From Annulohypoxylon bovei var. microspora (lineage: Eukaryota > Ascomycota > Sordariomycetes > Xylariales > Hypoxylaceae): 64,000 nt of DNA. The translations under genes were made by a program, and so were the position numbers. The notes under the pieces are model-generated. The model worked only from the letters and a program-made list of their open reading frames with translations. It was not told the DNA's origin and did not search any database. Location of the stretch: contig MU405233.1 in assembly GCA_022836615.1 (NCBI GenBank), positions 248,001 through 312,000 on the forward strand, in the 5' to 3' direction. Shown here in pieces: positions 11,293-22,513 of the stretch. Numbering within the stretch: position 1 is the stretch's first letter; the number at the start of each line of letters is the position of its first letter.

Positions 11293-13560
11293 ATGAACCC
11301 AGCCCAGGGACAAGTTGCCCAAGGGCAGCAAGTCGTCCGACTTCTCAGACCTGAGCAAATGCGAAATATCAGCTACCTTACTCCCGAGGAGAAGCAGAAG
11401 TATGAGGAGGGTCTTCGCCAATTGTATACCAAGATGGAACAGAACCCGCCCGAATCCCAGGAGCACCAGCAAGCGAAACAAAAAGTTGTTGATTTCTCGC
11501 GCATGGTCTTTAATAAGATAAAGACTCTCCAGGCAAGAAGTCAAGTGGGTGCTCAGCCTCAACCGGGACAGGCGGGCCAACCTGGACAATCCGGACATAT
11601 GAACACGCAGCCGCAGAACTCGCAAGTTCAAAACAGTTTAGCCCAGGCCCAGGCCCAGGCCCAGGCTCAAGCCCAGGCTCAGGCCCAGGCTCATGCTCAT
11701 GCTCAGGCTCAGGCTCAAGCTCAGGCTCAGGCTCAGGCTCAAGCCCAAAAGATCGCGAATAGGCCTCAAGTACAAATGCCTACCAACACCTCTGTCAACA
11801 CCGGCGGCCCCTCATCAACGCCCAATAATCCCGCCCCCACGAACAATCAAGTACCGAAGTTCCTATTAGAACATACCAATAAACTACCCTGGAACTCACT
11901 CAGACCGCCAGCTCAGTTGACGTCGCCAGAGCAGATATCAAAATGGGTAAACGATGTGAAGCAGAGGTACCTCCGTTATTTGATGCAGATGGAGACTATT
12001 AAGAGTAGATCCCAGAAGATAGACAGTATAATCAAGGAACGACAAGATAAGGGACAATTATCTGCTGAAGATGTAAAGAGATTTCAGGAACAGAAGCACC
12101 AAGATCAGAAGAGCTACTCGGAAGCACAGAGATTTGTTGAAAACGTGCGCCAACAGATTGGAAAGGCTCAAGGAGGTGCCCAGGCACAAAATTCTCAGCA
12201 ACAACGGTCGCAGCCCATGCCACCACAGAATGTTACTACTCCAGCACCGAGTCACCCCATGCAAGCTGCAACCGCGTCCGTAAATGCGGCGATGGATGCG
12301 GCTAAAAATCAACAACTGGCTGCCACCCGAACCCCAGTTTCGGCCAGTCAACCGCAGCCGCAAGCACCTGCCCAACCTCAGGTACAACCACAAGTACAAC
12401 CGCAACCGCAGCAACCACAGCAACCACAGCAACCACAGCAACCACAGCAACCACAGCAACAGCAAGGGCAGCAACATCAGCATCCCGGTACACCTGCTAC
12501 TCCGGCTACACCTTCAATGCCCATACAACAACAACAACACCAACAGGCACAACCATCGCATCCAATTCCCACTCCTGCACAACCTCAGGTCAAAAGTGAG
12601 CCTACCAACAACATGGTACGCCCACCTCCTGTAAATACGGCTCTCGCAGCGGCCGCTTCATCTGCGAACATGCCTTCTGCAGGTACACCAACCCAAGCTT
12701 CGGCTCGTGTTCAGACTCCTCAGTCTGCAGGACAACAACAAGCAACACCGGTACCCCAACCTGTCCGTCCTCTGACACACGCAGCCGCAGTAAGCCGCGC
12801 GAACTCGTCAACGAACATTCCTGGTCAATCTAACAACACACCCGGTAGTGGTATGGTATCAACTCCTGGCGCCAGTGGGCTTGTTGGCAACGCGAGCCAT
12901 CCTGGCCATTCGCATGCCCATCCCCAACCCAACACGCCAGCTCTGAACCCCAAGATGCCGATTAGCAAGAACTTACCACCAAAGGCAACGGAAACCCCAC
13001 AGGCGGTCAGCGTCGGTGGCGGCAACACTCCCGGCCGTCCTTCGTTGAGCGGAGGAGGTGGTCTTGGAGGTGGTGTCATGGGTCAGCCTGTTATCAATAA
13101 GATGCCGCCTGTCCAGTTCGATACCGAGGGCGAACATGTGCTGTCCAAGAAGAAACTCGATGAACTTGTTCGTCAGGTCTGTGGTGGTGCCTCGCCTGGT
13201 GCAGATGGCAACTACCTGACTCCGGACGTTGAAGAGGTAGGTTCACCATACATTTTTTTTATTTGCTTCATTTTTACACCAGTGCTAACACTTGTTTTAC
13301 AGTCTGTCCTCAACGTGGCTGACAACTTTGTGGATCATGTCATCCACGCAGCGTGCCGTCTTGCCAAGGAGCGTGGCAGCAAGGTCCTTGAGATCCGCGA
13401 CCTACAGCTCGTCCTCGAGCGCGTTTACAACATCCGCATCCCTGGCCACACGTCAGACGAGCTACGAACTGTGCGAAAGGTGCAGCCCTCCGCCAATTGG
13501 ATCTCTAAGGTGCACGCCGTTCAGGCTGCCAAGGTCATGCCTGGTAAGGACGACAAGTAG
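11293..13560 (+). CDS. TAF12: TFIID/SAGA subunit TAF12 (histone-fold)
   Basis: Exons are 11293-13236 and 13303-13560; the 66-bp intron (GTAGGT...TTACAG, branch GCTAAC) is phase 0 and contains no in-frame stop. The spliced product is 733 residues. The N-terminal ~580 residues are low-complexity: an Ala-Gln alternation at 11641-11748, then a Gln-Pro run near 12406-12465, with a short basic coiled segment between (TIKSRSQKIDSIIKERQDKG). The C-terminus carries the TAF12 histone fold, from EHVLSKKKLDELVRQV to LQLVLERVYNIRIPG, followed by the conserved TVRKVQPSANW. TAF12 pairs with TAF4 in TFIID and ADA1 in SAGA in the nucleus. After the TAG stop the same frame stays open for 77 more codons of coding-like sequence (see the next entry). 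Confidence 0.92.
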   Translation: MNPAQGQVAQGQQVVRLLRPEQMRNISYLTPEEKQKYEEGLRQLYTKMEQNPPESQEHQQAKQKVVDFSRMVFNKIKTLQARSQVGAQPQPGQAGQPGQSGHMNTQPQNSQVQNSLAQAQAQAQAQAQAQAQAHAHAQAQAQAQAQAQAQAQKIANRPQVQMPTNTSVNTGGPSSTPNNPAPTNNQVPKFLLEHTNKLPWNSLRPPAQLTSPEQISKWVNDVKQRYLRYLMQMETIKSRSQKIDSIIKERQDKGQLSAEDVKRFQEQKHQDQKSYSEAQRFVENVRQQIGKAQGGAQAQNSQQQRSQPMPPQNVTTPAPSHPMQAATASVNAAMDAAKNQQLAATRTPVSASQPQPQAPAQPQVQPQVQPQPQQPQQPQQPQQPQQPQQQQGQQHQHPGTPATPATPSMPIQQQQHQQAQPSHPIPTPAQPQVKSEPTNNMVRPPPVNTALAAAASSANMPSAGTPTQASARVQTPQSAGQQQATPVPQPVRPLTHAAAVSRANSSTNIPGQSNNTPGSGMVSTPGASGLVGNASHPGHSHAHPQPNTPALNPKMPISKNLPPKATETPQAVSVGGGNTPGRPSLSGGGGLGGGVMGQPVINKMPPVQFDTEGEHVLSKKKLDELVRQVCGGASPGADGNYLTPDVEEVGSPYIFFICFIFTPVLTLVLQSVLNVADNFVDHVIHAACRLAKERGSKVLEIRDLQLVLERVYNIRIPGHTSDELRTVRKVQPSANWISKVHAVQAAKVMPGKDDK
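11641..11748 (+). repeat. GCY-CAR codon repeat (poly Ala-Gln) in TAF12
   Basis: About 17 tandem 6-bp units of CAGGCY/CARGCY encode alternating Gln and Ala with two His substitutions. A second low-complexity tract at about 12406-12465 repeats CAACCACAG. Confidence 0.85.
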
Positions 13561-13794
13561 GACAAGTCCGCTCCTGCCAAGAAGCCTGAGCCTCCTAAAC
13601 ATCCACTCATTGAGCGGCTTGAAGCACGACGTATGGGTTTAGGCCCTGTTCCCCCTTCCATTGGGGGACCTAGCGTGCCTGACCCTGAGCCCATCGTGAA
13701 CGAACCTCGACCCTCTACGACTACCATCGGCCCGGCTGCTAAGAAGTACCAAAGTAATAAGAAGGTTCCTAATACTAGAAGATGTGCCGCATAG
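13561..13794 (+). other. In-frame open extension after the TAF12 stop
   Basis: Directly after the TAG at 13558-13560 the TAF12 frame remains open for 77 codons to a TAG at 13792. The peptide is Pro/Lys-rich and coding-like (includes KKPEPPKHPLIERLEARRM and GPSVPDPEPIVNEPRPST). A weak alternative intron (donor GTAAGG at 13544, acceptor GGGTTTAG ending 13642, 99 bp) would skip the stop in frame and fuse MPG to PVPPSIGG. It may be a longer isoform, stop-codon readthrough, or an ancestral C-terminus lost by a nonsense change. Confidence 0.45.
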
Positions 13795-15850
13795 TGAGCG
13801 GACTCTTATCAATCTTCAACGTTACGACAGATTGGTCATGCATGTTCTTTAGTGAACAGACGGAGTTTCCGGGTTTGATTTGAGGTTTCTATGATACGGC
13901 TATGGTCTATGACGGTCAGGATGGAGTAAAAGGGATTCCCATTATTCTGGTCTGGCGTCTCGTTGGCTTTTGCGGGTTTTCCTTTTCTTTCATGTTCTGA
14001 CACTCGACCCTCGACCCAGGGATACGGTATGAGGCGTCGAGCAGGTCAAAGTTGTACCTATTGCTTTCTTTTCACACAAGTTAGGACCTAGTCGGGGCTA
14101 TACGCGACTACGGGTAGGCAGAGAATGATGCGATTGCATTATTAAGCACATGACTTTACACACTTTTGATCAATGTGAATGGTGACGCATTAAAATCACT
14201 TCCTCGCTTTACTGTCGTATCCTCATCCCCATCGGGTAAATGACTAAACAAGTGCAAATAATATAAATATAAATACCTACCTAGGTAAGTAGAGTCTAGA
14301 CATCAAGCAGCAAATGCGCGACATGCCCGCTCTGACAGCCTGCAGCATGTAGTTCCATCCCAAGCAAGATTGGCAATTACTTGCGCCGGGGATCATCCGT
14401 CTCGGACGGTTCCTTTCAGAAAGGAAAGGAAAAGGGAACGCCGTGGAGAGCGCCTGTCAAGCGCGGACATGTGGCACCTAGGCCAATAGGTTGCTGTTGG
14501 GCTGCTGCATAAGCAATGGCACACATTCGACGTGTTCGGGCTTGATAGATTATATGAACTTTTATAGAATTTTATACACGGCACGATAGATACCTAGGTC
14601 CTAGGTAGGTATGGAGTAGATTTTGATGGTAGTGTTGGGTTTTTATTATTTGTTGTAAATTGGTATTCATATTTGTATTTATATTTGTATTTGTATTTGT
14701 ATTTGCATGTGTAGATTTACTTTATTCTTTATTACACTGTTGATATACAAATGGATGTTGTTTTGTGACGGTTAATATGAAGATTGGAAGATGGGTTTAG
14801 ATACATATCGTGATGACGACGTAGGTACCTTTTAGTTACCTAAGTAAGCTTGTGGCTAATGCGGAGGGATGCTGCACATTAGAAATGCGGCGAAGACGCT
14901 GGTCGTTTAGGAAAAAGCAGGGAAGGTTGAATCGTTGATTCGGTCGAAGCTCTGGACAGGCACCAATTCGCAAACGTCACTTGGATGGGTCCTTCGATGG
15001 AAGTCAGAGTGGATACCGGCATTAGGTAGATCCAGAAAAAGATGTATCCAAGATACTTGTCAATATGCAGGGTATCACACTTAAAATCCTTGTACTCCTT
15101 AGTCCAAGCTTCGTACTTTTTGTCTTGGCGCCTTCCAGGTTGGCTTTTTCGGAGCGCATCTTCGAGCTTCCTCAGCGCGCTCAGTGACTCCATGGGACCC
15201 ACTTGTATTCACCTAGGGCACCTAAATAGACCTAAACAGACCTAAACAGTGGTACAGCTCCAGGTATTCTAGCGCTACCTGCTCTCTCTTTCCCAGCAAC
15301 CAGTAACCAGTCAGGCGACAACTGCCCTCCAGTCTTTCGTTCCGGGGCTTTTCGCTTGCATCACTCTTACCTTGTGACTGAGCAACTGCAAACGACATCA
15401 ATCAGCACAGCAGTAAAGCAATCTTCCATCTCCATCCTCCCTTTTACTCTTTTCATCTCTCATAATCAACAATTTCAAACCCAACTTCTCAATCAAACGG
15501 CGACTATTCCTCTATTCGCGTGTATTCGTATCTCACGCACTTCTATTTCTCTTTTGTTTTATTTAGACACCTGGTTCGTGTTTTTTTCCGGTTAGCTGCC
15601 AAAGCCAACTACAAACCAGTCCGGTTTCTTCTGCAGGGTCTCCGAACCGTGAGCGCGCCTCGCGATATCACCTGTCCATACCATCGTCATCATCAAATAA
15701 TCCATCAACCATCAACCATCAGCCTTCCATTCCTCCCGGCCTAAATTCGACAAATCACCCGACCTCGAGTCATTCGACCTCATCCCTAATCAACAAAATC
15801 CCCAACATCTTCTTTCCCCTTTCCATTCCCAGTTTTTTTCAGACGCAGAC
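13795..15850. other. 2-kb intergenic region before RPN3
   Basis: No supportable gene. It holds CCTAGG palindromes near 14280 and 14592, a (TATTTG)n tract at about 14665-14705, and from about 15360 a CT-rich stretch that is probably the RPN3 promoter and 5' leader. Confidence 0.5.
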
Positions 15851-17734
15851 ATGCCGGGGAAAACGCCTCATTCAAACGGCAACGAGCCGGTCGAGAATGG
15901 TATTAGGAATAATCAGGATGTTGATATGACCGACGAGAAATCTTCACTAAAGGGCAAAGGCAAGAAGGGTGTCAAGGAGGGAGAGGATATGACCGTCGTC
16001 GTACCACCTTCAAAGACCACAAAGCAATCTTCTCAACCACCTCCTCCGGATGCCGATGGAGATGTCGCTATGGACGTAGATAAACCAGAAGACCTCGAGG
16101 TCAAGGTTGACCCCATCACTCAAACCATCACAGGTATGAATAATATTATCATCCAAGCAATGTCCGTACATCACACGATCTGACGCATTATTTTTTTTCT
16201 AGATATCAAGAGTAATTTCGCCCTCATCGACCGCGCGGTAGCTCTATTTGATGCCAGATTCACGTTAAGGGCCTTAAGATCCACCTCTTCCCTTCGAAAA
16301 CGTCTCACTCCAGATATCCTCTCACAGGTCATCGCGGAGACTTTCTCTCCTACAAGCTCGTCTGCCAACGTCGCTAAGCAGCTTTTGCTCGCGATCGGAA
16401 AGCAAGATGTCCCTCTAGGTCGCCAGTCGAGTGCCGAGATGGAGATTGACAGTGAACCGAAGGCAGCGGCTAAGAATGGCGTTAAGAAGGAGAGCAAAGA
16501 AATCATTCCCGAGATCGACATCTTCCTAAGCATCCTAGTTCAGGTTTACCTGTTTGACTCGAAGCAGTTTCAGCTTGGCTCTGACTTCTCCAAGTATCTC
16601 TCAGAGCGCATTCACTCTCTGAACCGCCGGACTCTAGATTCGCTCTCTGCCAAGGTCTACTTCTACTACTCTCTATTCTGCGAGCAGCTTGCTCCTTTGG
16701 CCCCGTCTCCTCAGTCTCCGATCGTTGCGATCCGTCCAACTCTGTTGACTGCCCTCCGGACTGCCGTATTGCGAAAGGATATTGACATACAGGCCTCGGT
16801 CATCGTACTTCTTCTCCGAAGCTACCTCCTAACCTCGCATATTTCTCAGGCCGACCTACTCGTATCTCACACCCAATTCCCCGAGAACGCTGCCAACAAC
16901 CAGGTTGCGCGTTTCCTATATTACCTTGGTAGGATTCGAGCCATTCAGCTACGATACACAGAGGCACATGAGCACTTAACAGCCGCCACGCGGAAAGCGC
17001 CGGCAAGCTCCTGCGCCCTAGGATTCGCGCAAACCGCGACGAAGCTTCTGCTTGTCGTGGAGCTACTTATGGGTGATATCCCTGAGCGCGCTACTTTCCG
17101 AGCGCCCAGCATGGAGCAAGCTCTCCACCCGTACTTCCTCCTTGTCCAGGCTGTACGAGTGGGCAACTTGGAGGACTTCGAGTTGACCATTGCAGACCAT
17201 GTCGACACCTTCCGCCGCGACGGAACGTACTCTCTTATCTTGCGTCTTCGCCAAAACGTCATCAAGACGGGTATCCGCATGATGAGCTTGAGCTACAGCC
17301 GTATCTCACTGCGCGACATCTGCATCCGCCTGCACCTTGGTAGCGAAGAGAGTGCCGAGTACATCGTCGCAAAGGCAATCCGGGATGGTGTCATCGAGGC
17401 GACGCTAGATCGGGAACGAGGATTCATGAAGAGCAAGGAGGTTGGCGATGTATACGCCACTCGGGAACCCGGAGAGGCGTTCCACGACCGTATCAGAGCC
17501 TGTCTTGCGCTGCACGACGAGAGTGTCAAGGTATGTTACCATCGTCTCCGTCAAACTTACAGAGATATAAACTAACTCATTTCTCAATAGGCCATGCGCT
17601 TCCCGATGAACCAGCACCGGCTCGAACTAAAGAATGCTCAAGAAGCACGAGAGCGAGAGCGCGAGATGGCGAAGGAGATACAAGAAGGAGATCTGGACGA
17701 AGACGACCTCGGTGGTGATTTCGAGGGCATGTAA
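15851..17734 (+). CDS. RPN3: 26S proteasome regulatory subunit Rpn3
   Basis: Three exons: 15851-16133, 16203-17530 and 17591-17734. Introns are 69 bp (GTATGA...TTCTAG, phase 1) and 60 bp (GTATGT...CAATAG, phase 0). The spliced protein has 584 residues, the usual size for fungal Rpn3/PSMD3. Residues 1-95 are a disordered acidic and basic extension; DIKSNFALIDRAVALFDARF starts the conserved core, followed by TPR-like helices (QVARFLYYLGRIRAIQLRY) and the PCI domain (about residues 340-510, including YSRISLRDICIRLHLGS and AEYIVAKAIRDGVIEA). The C-terminal tail is charged (NAQEARERERE ... LDEDDLGGDFEGM). Rpn3 is a scaffold in the 19S lid that helps hold the deubiquitinating module. Confidence 0.95.
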
Positions 17735-18756
17735 CATAATTCGAACCTGTGTATTCTGAAACCGGAGGATTCATCGGCGCTGCTTTCCGCCCTTACCAAT
17801 TCATAATAGTGGTACACGAGGCGAGAGGCTGCTTTGACATCGGTGATAGGTTGTAGTTCGCGAACAAGAGACGAAGTTGAGAGGGTGCATATGGCGCAGC
17901 CAACTTTTATAAACAAACGTCATTGAGGCCTTCATTGTAATAGATAACCGGCAGAGACAAGAGAACTCTTGCTGCTCTTTTCAGCACTACTACTTCATTA
18001 ACTGGCTTTTGGGGGGACGGGAAAGCGTGTTTGGTCCTTTTCGACATCTTTTAACATCACTCCCATCCATACGTGGCTGGCTAGGAACCCAACCCCGTCT
18101 TTTTTCTAAACACGCAATTGGCAATCCTACCTACTGTTGTTGTTATTCATCCCTTTGCACGACACATAGTACAATGGATTTCCTACCTTTGTAATTTGTG
18201 TTTAGTGGCGTGTAGCTTTAGTGTAGAAATTGGTGGAATGGTTTATGATATATCTGGGTACGTCGTGTGGTGCTTCATAAGGTTTATTTGTAGACTACTA
18301 AAGGTTGATGTGTGTGTTGGGACGTCGAAGTGGTTTGTGTGTACGGTACATACGATTTCTTATCCAATGCCTACGATAACAATTGAACGTCGAATGTGTG
18401 GATGCGTTAGAGTTAGACTTTTAGAACCCAAAACAGTAAGTCCCAACCGAGTTACTCACATGCACCTAAAGTTTGTCGAAGCTTGGTTACATTGGTCATG
18501 TTTGAGGGTGTCACGTGGGGTATGGTTTACTCATACTTTTAGCCGTACAGTGCTACTAAACTTCAACTGTTCCAATTGAGCCATTCTCATTACGTAATCA
18601 CTCATACCTGATTGTTCAACTTCGTCTTCTAACTCTTAACTCAACCCAATTTATATCTGTTCTTCAATTCGCAAGTCGATCTTTTGCGAAACCCTATATA
18701 CGCACCCAATTGACATGATCCTGCGTAACTCACGTAAGAAAGACAAGCGATAAGGA
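17735..18756. other. Intergenic region between RPN3 and MYST gene
   Basis: Contains 3' UTR of RPN3 and the upstream region of the next gene. An open frame across 18118-18579 lacks an ATG at its start and looks non-coding. Confidence 0.5.
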
Positions 18757-20835
18757 ATGGCGCCCCAGAAGCGCAAGAGACCCCTCGACGAGCCGCAGCT
18801 GCGGCGCGCGACTAGACGACACCCCGACGAGCCGGAGCGACAGCTGAGGAGCGGGCGTGTACGCGCTGGCACGATTGAGAATCAGACTGCTGTGCGCGCA
18901 GAGACTCCGGTAGTTAAGGACACAAAAGCCGACGCACCGAAAGTGCCGAGAAGGCCGGGGAGACCACCGAAGAGGCCGAATGCCGAAGAGAAGGTGCTGA
19001 AGGAGAATATACAACCTGCCAGCTATGGCGGCGCGGATGAAGAGGACGACGAGGAGATTGAGGAGGTCGAGCTCCTGAGACATACACCGCCACCTCCATC
19101 TCCGCCTCCCGCGCGAACATCCAAGGGTGCCGAGCCGCCTCCCCAGACAAAACCGGTACCGCCGAGGAAGTCATCGCTGCAACAACAGTCGCAGTCATCT
19201 CGTACAGCTCCGACTGACAAAACGTCAACTCCGAAACGACCTACCTCCGCCGCAGATAAACTGCTGAAGCCACCGCCGACGCCGCGCTCCGACCGCAACA
19301 TCGACAAGGTCGTGCTGGGGGACATATGCTTCAAGGCGTGGTACCCCTCGTACTATGGCAAGGAGGTGCTGGGCGATATACCGAACGCCAACGCGGGCGG
19401 CAAGGATAGAGCGGGGGCTAAGGATCGGGAGGGCGGGGGTAAGATAGGAGGGCGGATCGGGGGCGGGAAGAGGAACCCCCCGCCGGTGCTCGAGAGGTTG
19501 TACGTGTGCCCGTGCTGTTTTAAGTACAGCAGGGAGCTTGTTCTGTGGTGGGAGCATGTCAGGGCCTGCGAACGCACGTTTCGGATGCCTGGTAGGAAGG
19601 TGTATACACATCCTAAGGGCAAGAGGACGGTGAGAGTAGCTGGAGCTGGAGCTGGAGTTGAGGGTGTGGCGGAGAAGGAGAAGGGAAAGGGGAGGGGGAG
19701 GAAGAGGAGCGATGCGGATGCAAATACAAGCGCGTCCGCAACTGCGGAGGAGGTAGTTAGCGATCGGGGTGAGTGGAGCGTGTGGGAGATTGATGGGGAG
19801 AAGGACCGGGTAAGTCAAATCAATTGCTTCCTATCTGACATCTGTTTTGCTGTCTTGATTCAAGGCTAACTTGTCGCCCTACAGTTATTTTGCCAGAACT
19901 TATCCCTGTTCGCGAAGCTCTTCCTCGATAACAAATCCGTTTTCTTCGACGTGACGGGGTTCAACTACTTTCTCCTCGTCTATACCCCTGATCCCTCACT
20001 GCCATCCGACATAAAACCATATCCCCTTGCAAACAACATAAACCTAAGCGAGTCTCCTCCTCTATCCCATTCTCATCTATCCTCGACCAACCCCTCCGAC
20101 CCCGAAACGCAACAACTGCCAGAAAATAGACCGCAGGTGGTAGGCTTCTTCTCAAAAGAAAAGCTGAGCTGGGATAACAACAACCTGGCCTGCATCTTGG
20201 TCTTCCCGCCGTGGCAGCGCAAGGGGCTCGGCGCCCTGCTCATGGGCGTCTCGTACGAGATCTCCCGCCGCGAGGGCATCCTCGGCGGCCCCGAGAAGCC
20301 GATCTCGGAGCTCGGTCGTAAGGGGTACAAGAGGTACTGGGCCGGTGAGATCGCGAGATGGTTGTTAGAGCTAGACTTTTCTAAAGCGGAAGAGAAGGAT
20401 GGGGAGGCAGAAGAAGGAGAAGATGGGGAAAGCAAACTGGAAGAAACGGGAGTAGGTGAAAAGGAAGAGGAAATAGCCAGAGAGACCCTGATCAGCGTTA
20501 ATCAGTGCTCCAAGGCTACCTGGATAGTACCCGAGGACTGCCTCGCCATTCTCAAGGAGATGGGCATCGTCGAGGACGCGGGCCCAGGTCCTGTCGAAGC
20601 AGAAGTCGAACCAGCCGCAAACCGCGGCAACGCTTCCGGCGAAGAAGAGGCCGACGTCGAAGCTAAGGAGGTCCAGGAGGTCAAGATGGTACCGAGGGTC
20701 AAGCTCGATAAGGAGGCCGTCAGGCGCTGGGTCGACGCAAATAAGATCGAGCTCACGCGGACGTGCGATCCGGACGGGTTTATCGAGGGGTATGCCGTTG
20801 GTACGGGCGAGGGGGAGGAGGTGGATGAGGGATAG
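18757..20835 (+). CDS. MYST-family histone acetyltransferase, Sas2-like
   Basis: Exons are 18757-19809 and 19885-20835; the 75-bp intron (GTAAGT...CTACAG) is phase 0 and rejoins ...GEKDR to LFCQNLSLFAKLFLDNKSVF, a signature of the MYST domain. The product is 667 residues. The N-terminal 180 residues are basic/Pro-rich with an AT-hook-like RRPGRPPKRP. A C2HC finger follows (CPCC ... WWEHVRAC). The catalytic core shows NLACILVFPPWQRKGLG with catalytic Cys at about 454, the acetyl-CoA loop Q/RxxGxG at 462-467 and the general base Glu at about 488 in GGPEKP. An acidic insertion (about 505-540) interrupts the core. MYST enzymes acetylate histone H4 in the nucleus; the fold and finger fit Sas2 better than Esa1, which would carry a chromo barrel, but subfamily is inferred. 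Confidence 0.88.
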
Positions 20836-22513
20836 AGCTTGATTAGCTGTGAGAAGCAGAGGAAGTTGGCGAGAAGTGTAGATAAATATGAGATACCCCA
20901 ATACCCCAGTGGCCTTGTTAGCTATTTGACTTGCTTGAGGTACATGATAGTTGAATTTAATACCCCAGTGGATTACATCCAGTAGCGAAGTGGTGGTACG
21001 TTGTGATTATGCACAGTTAGATGATTAGGTAGACTTTGCGGTTTGAAGTATTGACTAGGTATGGAGTTCTGATGTAGAGGAATGCTCCGGAGTTACGTGC
21101 CACGGTTACCTTCGTATTCGCGGTAGATCTTGTTAGTACTACCGGACTTGTGTATAATCAGCTCTTCTAGACACACCGAGTCTTGTATATCTACCTAGGT
21201 AGGTATTTAAGATTCCACCAAAATCACTTATTATTTTCTTACATTAGGTAGAGATGGGTAGACAACGCCGGTACCTTATTAAACACAAGGTCGTAACTAT
21301 CATAATAAACATTAGCTAAACTTTACGCAGCTATATCAACTAGATTCTCTTTTTAAACCAGATTCATCATTCGAAGTAAAGTCTCCTAGTTTTCCCGTCT
21401 TATAGTTCATCCTTTCTCCTTTCTCATTCTTCCCCCTTTCCCGGGAGACTAGAAAATCAGCTTGTATGCCTACCTAGTAACTTGTATAACCTCGCTGCTT
21501 ACGATAGGTATTCTTTGAGGGGGCATTGGTATTGTTCTTATGATCATCCCCGGTCAAGATCGTGGGCCGGGATAATCGGGAAATAGCTCCTGGGATTTAT
21601 AACATGATCATGTGGTAATTTTGAATCAGTGTTGCTTTACGTATTTTATAAAACTGGTCGTGAGGTTGTCCCTATATACTACATATATCCAGGTTACCTA
21701 AGGTAAGAGACTATAATGAAAAGGCAAAGGCCCAATCTTTTCTACGTTTATTCAGACTATCAAATGATAGTTAATTAATATAGAAAAGGCAGATAGTTAC
21801 TGAACCAAATACTGTGTTTTGAACACCGTCGAAGCCAGTTCCCATTCTACAAGTAGATCAAATAACTGACTTTCAACTTGTATCGCTTAGAGCAGAAACA
21901 CCACTTCCCCAGGAAACTTTTATGGCACATTCGAGTTGATCATCAGCAACATGTATTAATTCCAAGACCCAAAGAGTGCAAGTTAAGCCACAGCGACGGA
22001 GCACTGGTAGCCGTACTACTTGGTAAAGAAGAGAAGAAGAAAAACCCGTTGTATTTTCATAAATCGTACTGACGTGATAAGCTAGCAAGTACCCAAGCAA
22101 GGAAAGGAAGAACGAAAAAAATCGAGAAACAAAGGTATATAATGGGTGATCCGTCCATGCAACCACCCAAAAACAATACATTCAGAAGACCTCCCACCTC
22201 TATCACTTCGCTCGTTCGCTTGCTTGCTCGCTTACTCATTCTCCCTGCCAAGAAAAAAATCCAAGAATTCCCTAATCCCTAATGATGCAAATGTTCCTTC
22301 AGATATATATGCTATTTTGATGCGTAGATTATTGTCCTGTCCTTCCATTAAAGGGGGCCTCGTAAGATATGCGTGTATGTGTACCTAGATACTCCCTTAC
22401 ATCCTTTTTCATTTAAATGCTGTCATTATGTTGTTTGCTGAAATCCGTACTTTTTTTTTCTTTCGTGAAATATTGCCTTACCGTGCGTGAGTGAGGGGAG
22501 GAAAGTCCAATTA
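20836..22513. other. 1.7-kb intergenic region (convergent 3' ends)
   Basis: It lies between two convergent genes. There is no supportable gene; CCTAGG palindromes occur near 21193. Confidence 0.5.

Noticed and set aside
14879..15193. Minus-strand ORF of ~104 codons from an ATG at 15193, with one hydrophobic segment
   Set aside because: No family resemblance, no splice or promoter context; probably chance.
18118..18579. 153-codon plus-strand frame after RPN3
   Set aside because: Begins at a non-ATG codon and has Cys/Trp-rich non-coding composition in a GT-rich stretch.
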